A stretch of 64,000 nucleotides of DNA, taken from NCBI GenBank assembly GCA_030734395.1, contig JAUZTG010000051.1, positions 62,001-126,000 of the forward strand, written 5' to 3'. The translations under genes and the position numbers were made by a program. The stretch comes from Sarocladium kiliense. Lineage: Eukaryota > Ascomycota > Sordariomycetes > Hypocreales > Sarocladiaceae. This document shows, in pieces, positions 44,879 through 54,300 of the stretch. Position 1 is the first letter of the stretch; each line of letters begins with the position of its first letter. The notes under the pieces are model-generated. The model was not told where the DNA came from, searched no databases, and was given only the letters and a program-made list of their open reading frames with translations.

Positions 44879-47800
44879 ATGGCCACAGTTGCGGTGCTGA
44901 CGAAACCATCCTCTAGTCATGCCAAAGCTCAGGTCATTGATCTGACTTTGGACGATGATGATGCTCCCCCGAGGAAGCGCCAGCGCACCGAGCAGCCTAC
45001 CATCACCTCACCAGAAACGAGCAGCAGCACGACACAGACCCCTACCCTCGACAGTCTTAGCACGACCTTACACCCGAGGATCGAGCGTGCTCTGGAGCGA
45101 CTTCCCGATGGTGTCTACGACAAGGCAGCCTTGGGGATGGCGGTCCTCGAGAGGTTAGTTCGTGATGGATCGTTCGTGGCTTCGGGGAAAGCTACGGGCT
45201 GGCACTTCTCTCCAGAACGAGACCAAATGATCTCAACAAAGATCTCTGCGATCTTGGGGCAAACCCGGAATGTATGCGCTCTGAAAGATCTGGAAGGTCG
45301 TTTTGGGACTTGGATACTGACTGAAGACCAGCAATTCATCCTTCCGCCACAACACATGCGACCACCGCGGAGCGGGAGATCGCAAGTCTCATCGCCTGAT
45401 ACGCCGATATCGCCGTCAAAACTCGTTTATCGACCGGTAGCTACGAGGACGCCAAGCGGTGGCTCTGCTTCGAATTCGCCTGTGCCATTGCCAGCGTATG
45501 CGCAGAACAGGAAACAAAGCAGTCCACTTCCTGTGCAGGAGTCGCCGGTCCCGTTCCCAGCACAAGTGCTACAGCGAATGATGCAAGGAGCTACGACTTC
45601 TGGGAGGAATGAGTCTGGAACCGGTCAAACTCGAGTCAAGAGTGAAGTGTCGACCCCGACTCGCTCACCTGCTATGTCGATGAGGGCGACGGAGATGCCG
45701 AAGAAAACCGGAGGGACTCGACCGAATGCCTTGCCGCAACGACAGCACACAGTTACGAAGCCTATAATACAGACGAAGATTGATGTGCAGAAGTTCTCTC
45801 GAAGGCCAGGGCTGTCCACTGCGTCGGTCACACCTGAGGCTAAGGAGGTTCCGCCGCGTCGCTCATCCAGCACAGTGATCTCCAGCACACCTGTGCCACT
45901 GCCTGCGACCGCAACACAAAGCGCTCGGCCGTGGTTGGAAACTTCCAACTCGAAGCAGTCTAAGGCCAAGGCCAGAACGTCTTCAACCAACAGCCCCGTC
46001 AAAAGCAGTGCGGCCGAGAAACGAAAGCCATTCTTGCGTGCGAAAGAGCGTCGTGCGATCGCCGATTGCGTTGGTAACAAGCGATCTAAAACGCCCGGAC
46101 AGCTCGTCTCGTCGACAATCTTTCATGTTGACTTGACAGACCAGGAGCTCGACGTAATCAAGTTCTCTTTACAATCGCTTGTCTCAAAACCGCTCTCGCT
46201 ACAATCGATCAGGTATCTTCCCCAACGCACCGACCTGGCAACTTTCTTGAGCGGGAAGTTAGACGGGCGTACTGTCAGTGACATACACAACTTTTTGGAG
46301 GATCTTCCAGACTTTGAAGAGGAGCGTTCACAGCATCAGCTATCACTGGTTCGTGACGACTTCTTGGCGCAGCAACGCCGGCGGGACAGGCGCCTTAATG
46401 CTCTGCGGCTGGACCGTGAGATGAACGGAAGATTCGCAGTCGGAGCGCCCATGACCCAACGGAACCTCCAGACCGAAGCTCTCAAAGACCTTAGTGATTC
46501 AATGGGACATACACTCGCGAGGTTCGGTCAGTGCTCTGGTGATGTCGCGACGATGGCTTGGGTGTCTGACAGGTCGATCCTTTGCGGAGCTACGAGCACC
46601 ATGGATGATCGGACGCTGGACCACAATAAGCAGGGAAATCTCGTTCTTTACTCCGCTGCAACTGAGAAGCTGGAGGTTTTCAAGGATCATCGCGAACCAC
46701 GGCCGACGAGAGAGGGCGAGAATAGAGACTTCTCGAGGGACAAGTGGCTATATCCGTCCGTTGTCGCGTCGACCATCGATCCAGCACGCCACTTGGTCTA
46801 CACCGCTGCTTTCGACAAGACCGTCAAGGTCTGGAATACCAAGGGTAACGCAGGGTCCTCAATGGATGTGGTGGGTACGTGGCCTCATGAGGGCAAGGTC
46901 AATTTCGTTGCTGCTGCGCAGAACGGCTCCGGGCTTGTGGCAACGGCAGCTGATGTCTCTCCGGAGGCTGTGCGCGTTTATGCCATCAACATGCAAGACC
47001 CGAGTGCCAGCCAGTACATATCCCTCTCGTGTCCGCGTCGTGATGATCAGGGAAGCGATGAGTGGGCATACTGGCCGGCAACTTTGCAATGGGGAACAGC
47101 CGAAGGAACACGCCATCTTTTGGCTGTGGGATACTCGCCACGAAGCCGTGATGGCGACGAGAACCAGATTCCCGAGGACAAGCAGCGCACGGGGGCGATT
47201 TTGCTGTGGGACTCGCAGACCGGGCGGGTGATTCCAGTGCACGCGAACACAGTGGCCAATGTCTTTGAGGTTGTGTGGCATCCCACTTTGCCTCAGCTTA
47301 TCGTGGCCACGTCGCGATCTGGTCTGCATGTCGAAAAGGGAGTGCGCACCCAGATAAGAATTTGGAAGCAGGACCCCGACCGGATGGAGACGGACCAGGG
47401 CTGGCACGAGTACAAAACACTTGATTGCACAGCTGAGGACATCAATGAGCTGACGGTCATGCCGAATTCATCTCATCACACCTACATCACGGCGTCTTGC
47501 ACCAGCGGAGAGATCTTCGTATGGGATACTGCTCGTGGAGATCGTCCCATTCACGTACTCAGACACGGACCGTCCATCGAGCCTTTTGAGAGCGAGGAAG
47601 ACATGAAACGTCGAGATGTGGGCGTCAAGTTCACGGCCTGGGGCCACACGCCTGATCGTCTTTTCACCGGATCCTCGGATGGCAAAGTCAACTTGTGGAA
47701 CGTCCGGAAAAAGGACCCTTTCATTCGGACGGTGATGCAAGGCGAGGGTGCAATCTTTTGCGGCGCTTTTTCGCCGGACAAGAAGATCCTTGCTATCGGG

Positions 47801-48331
47801 GATGGACCGGGCACTGTCTGGCTGCTCACAGATCCTGATGAGCATCCTGAGTCATGGGGCAAGGTTTGCAAGAAGAGGCATATCCCACATGTCCCTGATG
47901 TAGAGGACACTAATGAAACGTCGATGGACGATGTTGACGATGATGACTACCCACGACAGAGGTACCTGGACACTCAAGAGCTGGTGTACACAGGCATTCC
48001 AGTCGTTGGTGTCGTTCAAGGTCCAATTTATCAGCAAGGCATCCACTTTGATCTGAAATCGCATCTCAACGAGGACAAGACCGGGCCTCTGATACCAACG
48101 GTTGAGAGGCAGCAACAAGCCGCCTTGCGCGCCACTCAGCGCCGAAGAAGGTCCATGCGTAGACTTAGGCCGACTGCCGAACATAGTGGTCAAGCAGTCA
48201 AGCTGCACAAGGAAAATTCCAAAAAAGACTTTGACCCTTCAAAACTTGGGAAAAGGGAACTTGAGGAGTTGAAGAGGGACAGAGTTGAGCTAGAGGCTTC
48301 TGATGAGGACCTCGTATATGAGTCGGAATGA
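44879..48331 (+). CDS. WD40-repeat nuclear protein with SUMO-interacting motif
   Basis: A single exon of 1150 residues. The N-terminal about 400 residues are disordered (Ser/Thr/Pro). They carry a SUMO-interacting motif, VIDLT followed by DDDD (residues 19-28), and a basic PPRKRQR nuclear signal. From about 600 onward several WD40 blades are visible, ending in KVWN, LLWD, RIWK, FVWD and NLWN. A basic/acidic C-terminal extension follows. The family looks like large fungal chromatin-associated WD40 proteins; similarity to DIM-9/Raf1 of heterochromatin complexes is possible but not demonstrated. An in-frame ATG at 44858 is an alternative start. The gene looks conserved, and so marks a break between the polyketide cluster and the CrtC/AsqI-like gene. 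Confidence 0.75.
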   Translation: MATVAVLTKPSSSHAKAQVIDLTLDDDDAPPRKRQRTEQPTITSPETSSSTTQTPTLDSLSTTLHPRIERALERLPDGVYDKAALGMAVLERLVRDGSFVASGKATGWHFSPERDQMISTKISAILGQTRNVCALKDLEGRFGTWILTEDQQFILPPQHMRPPRSGRSQVSSPDTPISPSKLVYRPVATRTPSGGSASNSPVPLPAYAQNRKQSSPLPVQESPVPFPAQVLQRMMQGATTSGRNESGTGQTRVKSEVSTPTRSPAMSMRATEMPKKTGGTRPNALPQRQHTVTKPIIQTKIDVQKFSRRPGLSTASVTPEAKEVPPRRSSSTVISSTPVPLPATATQSARPWLETSNSKQSKAKARTSSTNSPVKSSAAEKRKPFLRAKERRAIADCVGNKRSKTPGQLVSSTIFHVDLTDQELDVIKFSLQSLVSKPLSLQSIRYLPQRTDLATFLSGKLDGRTVSDIHNFLEDLPDFEEERSQHQLSLVRDDFLAQQRRRDRRLNALRLDREMNGRFAVGAPMTQRNLQTEALKDLSDSMGHTLARFGQCSGDVATMAWVSDRSILCGATSTMDDRTLDHNKQGNLVLYSAATEKLEVFKDHREPRPTREGENRDFSRDKWLYPSVVASTIDPARHLVYTAAFDKTVKVWNTKGNAGSSMDVVGTWPHEGKVNFVAAAQNGSGLVATAADVSPEAVRVYAINMQDPSASQYISLSCPRRDDQGSDEWAYWPATLQWGTAEGTRHLLAVGYSPRSRDGDENQIPEDKQRTGAILLWDSQTGRVIPVHANTVANVFEVVWHPTLPQLIVATSRSGLHVEKGVRTQIRIWKQDPDRMETDQGWHEYKTLDCTAEDINELTVMPNSSHHTYITASCTSGEIFVWDTARGDRPIHVLRHGPSIEPFESEEDMKRRDVGVKFTAWGHTPDRLFTGSSDGKVNLWNVRKKDPFIRTVMQGEGAIFCGAFSPDKKILAIGDGPGTVWLLTDPDEHPESWGKVCKKRHIPHVPDVEDTNETSMDDVDDDDYPRQRYLDTQELVYTGIPVVGVVQGPIYQQGIHFDLKSHLNEDKTGPLIPTVERQQQAALRATQRRRRSMRRLRPTAEHSGQAVKLHKENSKKDFDPSKLGKRELEELKRDRVELEASDEDLVYESE

Positions 48332-48802
48332 GACTCGTATGATTTGCGTAAATGATATGGATACCCCCAGTGTATAAGACAAGATGAAAAGAAAACGGAT
48401 TTTAGACAGGATGCATGGTCAGGAGTTTCGGCAGACATGGCAAGCGATACCGTCTTTCTGTCCTTTGCAGGATGCTTTTTCCGGGGTTGCATCATACCCC
48501 TAGATTTAGAGAGATCGACTCGTCTAGCTTATAGCTATCTACGACTGAGTTCTCATTGAAGTATTTCCTACTACCACCACCACTGTTACTTAGAAATGAT
48601 AATGCTATCAGCTTTGTTATTAGCCTCTGCATGTTTAATCATAAACATAGACTTAGCTCCGCAGGGTCCAGAAGATATGTAAAGGAAATTCACTACTATC
48701 GCTGGCTGAATCGTAAGAATCGTAAAGAGTTGGGATTTTGGGTGTCAAGTACTGGTCTACATCAAGGTCGGACGAAGGCTCAAGCGCGGAAAAGATACAC
48801 CT
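48332..48802. other. convergent intergenic region
   Basis: The 3' regions of the WD40 gene and the oxygenase gene. I see nothing else. Confidence 0.5.
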
Positions 48803-49990
48803 CTACCCTTCCACCTTGGCATCCTTGTATGTTGCCTTCCAGATATCAGGTCTCTCCGGCATGTTCACAAATTCCCTCCAAGGCTGCTTCCGCAGCTCCT
48901 CCGGCCGCGGATCCGCAACCGTCGTCGGCTTCTCATACGGCGCCGGCTCAATGACAGTAAACCTTGCCTCGATACTACGACGAGGTGGACAGCCTGGTCG
49001 TCTCGCCGGGTTGTGGAATGACGCATGGCCGACATGGTTGAACTCGCCGTCCGGTGGGTGCGTGTCGTACTGTGTGAAGACGACGGCATCGTCGGGTGTC
49101 ATGTTGCTCATCCAGTACCAGCGGTAGTGCGGGCTGGGTTTGAGGTAGGCCGTTTCGGCGCAGAAGCCGGGCATGACGTGGTCGAGGGCGACGTGATCTT
49201 TTTCGTAGTTGACGGAGGATGGGTCGAGGAGAGCGAGGGGGAAGTCCTCGGCGTGATTGATCATTGGCCGCCATAGACTACAGAGAGGTCAGTCAGGAAA
49301 AATGTCGCAGTGGTGGTTTCAGTGTCGTAGTGTGAGGATGATTATGAAATGGCCTTCGTAGAAGACTGGATATAACTCACTTCACGATTCTGGCTCTATA
49401 TTTGCCGTCCAGAATCAGCTGGCGCTCTTCTGGAGTGATGAGCGCAGCAATTCTTCCCCACGCATCGTACATCGTGGTGTCTTGGTTAAAATCAGTATGC
49501 ATCCAAAGAGACGAGCACTCAAATCTTGTGCTGCCACGTACCGATGTGGGCTTCTGTCCCAGGCTTCGCCGTCGTATTCTCGCCCGTTGCACTCCTAAGC
49601 TGAACGGAAGTCAGTCAAGGGTCATAAAGGACTTCGTTTCGTTACTCTGCCGACCATGGACAAACTGACCCTGGCGTGAAGAGGGACGACCTTGGTGGCG
49701 CCCAGAATCTCCGTCAACAACTCTGCCATCTCCAGCGCATACCCTTGAGAAGTGGCTTCATCGGTGATATTGGGAAGCTCCTTTGACTTGTGTTTGATGA
49801 ACTCGAAGCCATGCGTTTTGACGCTGATTTCCTTCGGCTCTGGAATCTCACGAACATCAGTTAGGTTCAATGGTGCCTCGGTGAAGACAAGATTGGTCCC
49901 TGGAAGGCCTGTTTCGGGGCCAGAGTAGATGTACGGCTTGACGTTGCTGTAGCGGCCATTGTCGTCAACGAAATTGGTAACAGCCGCCAT
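48803..49990 (-). CDS. AsaB/GA4-desaturase-like Fe(II)/2-oxoglutarate oxygenase
   Basis: Four exons on the reverse strand: 49990-49670, 49599-49542, 49480-49381 and 49277-48803. The product is 317 residues. The sequence matches the fungal AsaB/GA4-desaturase/CmcJ-like family: EAHIDTT contains the metal-binding His125-x-Asp127 (built over the second splice site), AWGRI follows, and the C-terminal FHNPARRPGCPPRRSIEARF block provides a distal His and the Arg for 2-oxoglutarate. Such enzymes hydroxylate or desaturate polyketides, peptides and gibberellins. The first intron's donor (GTCAGT at 49669) is the least certain junction. It shares a 548-bp bidirectional promoter with the ABM gene and lies next to the PKS, so it is probably a tailoring enzyme of the cluster. 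Confidence 0.82.
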
Positions 49991-50538
49991 GTTGTGATCG
50001 TAGCTAATGCGTCTTAGGACCATGGGCGAGGTACAGCAGAAAGGCGTGCAATGGTGTTGACTGCGCTTGGCAAATCAAATCAAGGAGACCGAGTTATAGG
50101 AGAATTTGCATTGATCAATGCAGAATATCCTTAACTTTGGATGGCTCCCGGATGCGATTACCATGTTCGGAAGAGCTGGGCTTTCGGAGGCACAGTCTGG
50201 ACACAATTCTGACATGTAAGAATTGCCTCCGAAAGCTGGGGTAGGTCCCGACGATGTGAGTCGGCGGAGCGCCGATTGGACCATTGAAGCGATGCAATGC
50301 ATTGGGCCCTCCTTCGTCTGTCGTCTGAGGGAGGAGGGGCACTCATCTAAGTACCGAAGGCGATGCGGGTGCAACGATGAGGGATTGCATGTGATACGGT
50401 CAATACAAGGTTCAGGTGGTTTTCCTGGCTTATCGTCAAGTTCTATCTAAGCCTAAGAGAAGTCTATACTCACCTTACTCTTCTTTCATCTTCAATACGA
50501 TTCTTAACTCGTCCACAAAGTGGGTTTCAAGAGCCAGG
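49991..50538. other. bidirectional promoter region
   Basis: 548 bp between the divergent oxygenase and ABM genes. It holds the nested inverted repeats listed separately and no gene. Confidence 0.55.
50181..50235. promoter_or_regulatory. nested inverted repeats with CGG cores
   Basis: CTTTCGGAGGCA (50181-50192) and its exact reverse complement (50224-50235) flank a second pair, CAATTCT (50204-50210) and AGAATTG (50219-50225). The element lies in the middle of the bidirectional promoter between the oxygenase and ABM genes. CGG/CCG inverted repeats are typical Zn2Cys6 sites. Confidence 0.6.
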
Positions 50539-50953
50539 ATGGCTTCGTCTCTCTCAGTCCATGTCAAAGCAGTCATCGACCCCGCTAAGGAAGAGGATTT
50601 CCTCAAAGCGCTGGAGCCCACGTTCAAAAACATTACTGCAGAGCCTTTGAATATCTTCGCCGAGATCTACAAAGACCCCCAGAACCCTGGAGTCTTCATG
50701 TTCATTGAAAATTGGAACGCGACTTTGGATCATATGATGAATGTGAGTTATCAGGGTACCGGGGGTCTATTGAGACGACGATTCTGAATACAATGAAAAT
50801 GAATAGGTCCAGACAAAGAAGGAGTATTATGCGGACTATCGTGAGAACGTAGTGCCGTTCTTGCTGGAACCTCAAGAGACGCAGATCTTCGCTCGGTTAC
50901 CAGGCACGGAGTGGGCGACCGTTCGGACGGAGTTCTACCATGTCAGGAGCTAA
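50539..50953 (+). CDS. ABM-domain monooxygenase-like protein
   Basis: Two exons, 50539-50742 and 50807-50953, with a 64-nt phase-0 intron (GTGAGT donor, ATAG acceptor). The product is 116 residues. It shows the dimeric ferredoxin-like ABM (antibiotic biosynthesis monooxygenase) pattern: MASSLSVHVKAVIDPAKEED at the start, PGVFMFIENW in the middle, and RENVVPFLLEP at the end. Small cofactor-free ABM proteins oxidise or isomerise aromatic or polyketide intermediates. Some only act as quinone/aldehyde-handling chaperones, so the reaction is uncertain. It is divergent from the oxygenase and tail to tail with the PKS (386 bp), consistent with cluster membership. Confidence 0.8.
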
Positions 50954-51338
50954 TCGATGAAGTGGCCTTGATTACTAGTCTCTAGTGGAAATATCCGCAT
51001 TCTTATTTGTGTTCCTCCAAGTGGTGCATGTATGTCTGGCCTGTTTGTCAAACCCTCTCCTTATTCTCCTCCTCTCCTGGCTTGCCTTCAGTCATCTCCA
51101 ACCTTATCGAGGGAATGATTCATTGACAAACGTCGCTTTTCATGAGTCAATTTGTGACCGAAGCAATATCGCATCTCGCGCTGAACGTCAAAGTTGAATA
51201 GACCTGGAAAGAGGTGGCGATTGTACGACGGTGAGGAGAATCATGTCCTGTATATTGTCTGACTATAGAAAGATGTATTTGGAAGGTCTGAATATCATCA
51301 ATCATTAAAGTGCCCATTAACTTTCATCCATCTCTTCC
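50954..51338. other. convergent intergenic region
   Basis: The 3' regions of the ABM and PKS genes. I see nothing else. Confidence 0.5.
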
Positions 51339-54300
51339 TTATGCCTTCTCTCTTAGCAGCATGGGGTAAGTCGGTGCTCCAGGCTCATCAAACACTTCGA
51401 CCAAGGCAGCGACCGCAGGATGCAAGCCGGCGTCCAGCGCCTTCTCCATCCAGTCATCCCAAGACACTACCTCGTACAAGTCTCCCGGCTTGCCCTTGTG
51501 ACTTGCAATCTCAGCCATGCGGTCCATCCACACCACATGATCACCGACGTTGTTGAGATAGGTCATGCCGTTCGACAGGTCGGGTGTGTTCCCGATGAGT
51601 CCGCCAACGATATCGTCGCAGCAGGTCTTGACGTAGACGAGATCAAAAGCGCCTTTGTTGTTCTCGATCTTGGGCACAGCCTGGACCTTGTGGCAGTAGT
51701 GAATCAGAGTATTGACCCAGTCAAAGTCAGCCTTCTTTCCGATCGCATCCTTGCCCTCGCGGATAATAGTTGACGGTCGGTGGATCCATGCAGGCAGACC
51801 ATACGCCGCGTTGGCTCGTTCAAGCATACTCTCGCACACCCATTTGCTGCACATATAGCCTTGCCTGTCATCTTGTGGCGTCTTCCCTGCGATGGTGCCT
51901 GATACAGACCGGAAGGCGTCGCCGCCTGCGAAGAGCGCCATACCAGCCGATGAGACGTAATGGAAAGGCAGCATGCGTCTCAATGCATGTTCCAGGAAAC
52001 GGCGAGTGGACAGGACGTTTGATGCGCGAACCTGATCGTAGTGCTTCAGATGGGATGTGTCTGCGCCATTGTGGATGATGGCATCAGCTTGAGAGAATAT
52101 CATCGCTTCATCTTCCTCCGAGAGACCGAAGTGAGGCTCCCCTAGATCACCCTCAAAATAGATGATGCGGGAGTTTGCTGGTGGCAGCTCACCGGACTCC
52201 AAACGCTGCTTGAGCCGGCGGATTCCGATGCAGAAGATCTTGCGGATGGAGGGCTGCTCGGATAGGGCGTTGAGAAGGTGATGTCCCAGCAGACCGCTGG
52301 CTCCCGTGAGAACGACAACTTCAGGCTTGGGATTAGGCAGCGTGGCTTCGGGTGTGAAACCGCTGGCGGGGGGCGTTGCTTCAGCTTCCCAGTCAACATC
52401 ACCAGACGCTCCATTTGCGCTATGGTCATGGGCAGCCATGCCGTGATCCATTCCATTAGCAGCCCCGTTGATGTCTTCCTCAGGAACAATGGCTGAGCTT
52501 GGTTTGGCGCCCTCAACCAGAGGAATCAGCTCGGCTGGAACCCCCTCGGCGGCTGCTTCAACCAAACCAATCATTTGAGCATCACTAGCCATGATCTTCA
52601 GAACGGGGATGCTGACTCTGAAGTTCTTTAGGAACCAAGATCGAATGTCGACAGAGATCAGAGAGTCGAGGCCAAGATCGCTGCTGCGCATGTTCATGAG
52701 ATCATCGTCAGAAGTAGAGATCTGTAAAGTCTTCCTGAGTTGCGCAGAGAAAGACTCCTTGACAACTTGGAAGACATCTGCCGCATTCTTGCAAGCCTGA
52801 AGGTTCTCGGTGATAGATGAGTCTTTGCCAGCGTTATTTGCATCATCCCCGTCAGCGAGATTATGGATCATCAGTCGGCCAAATTTGGGGTCAGTGAACC
52901 ACACAGGCATGTTGTCATCATCAGTTGAGACTTGACGAATGCCAGTGACGATCTCTGGGCCCATTGGCGAGTCGAGATAACCAGCTTCCATGACCTCTGC
53001 GAAGATCTGGTGGAAGTCCTCTTCATTCAGATGCGTCAGATGCTGGTTCGCGACAGTGAGATCGAGCTGATGCGCCGATTCCGTAATGTAGCCAATGCCA
53101 ATGATAGCCCCAACGTTTGCAACACTGGAGCGAAGGCCACGCTTTCTGCGCATGGCTGCCACATTGCACATGCCCATATTGGCGGCAACATAGTTTGCTT
53201 GGCCAACGTTGCCAATGACACAGCTGGCTGATGAAAGCAAGATGAAGAAGTCCAGATCGATGTCGTGGAAAATGCGGTCCATGTTGAGACTGCCGAGCAC
53301 CTTGGGGCGAATCACGTCAAACGCGTTGTCGTAGGACATGTTGGCAATGGTGACATCTCGAAGGACCATGGCGCCGTTGAGGGCTCCTACAATCGGTGGC
53401 ATTGTCTTGACGATGGTCTCATGAACCTTCCTGAGAGCAGCCTCATCCGTCACGTCACTGATTACTGTTCAGTCATGGTCTTGAAAGGGGAACGGCGGCA
53501 CTTACCAGGCCAATCTCTTGATCACAACTCCGTTCCGAGCATGGTTCTCGATCCAAGCGGGATCAATCTTGGGGTTTCGGCTGGTGATTGCCAAATATCT
53601 CATTCCACGCTCGATCATCCAGTCACAAAGTGAAATACCGAGAGCTCCAGATAAGCCAACTAGCCAGTACGTTTTATCTGTTCGGAATAGCTGTGTCAAC
53701 TCGAACCTCGTGACGCGTGCAGGCAACGGCACTGAGACGTTGAAGTCAACGACCGTCAATGGATCAGTTGGCTTCTCATTGCCAATGAGATCTGCAAGAC
53801 TGACAGAGGTTGAAGATGTGGCTGTTGACTTGTTGGATGCTGCACGCTGCGGGAGACTCTTGACGACCCTGTCCAAGATGTGACCAAGAATCTTCTGCGA
53901 AGTGATGCCGCTGTCGACTGTTTGGCCAGAGTAAAGAGATTGAGTGCTCTCAATGCGACAGTGACGCGGAAGAGTAGATATGATTGTGAGCTCATTCTCT
54001 GACTTCTCAGCTTGCGAGAGGCCAACGTAACAGGCGGCTTCCACGGAAGGGATGAGCTGGGCAAGATCTGAACGCCTCACATAGCGAGGAATAGTGATCC
54101 AGTCATCTGGAATGGAAGAGTCATTCTCGTCACTGGAATCTCTTGAAAAGACCGTTCGTACGCCCCGAGCCTCTGCCTGCGCTGCGATAGCACCCGCTAG
54201 AGTGAGTGATGCATTGTGCACGATGACTTGCTGGCCGGCATACATGGGGTCAATAATTGCCATGGCTGTAAGCTCAGCGGCTGCAAGAGCGAGGAGAACG

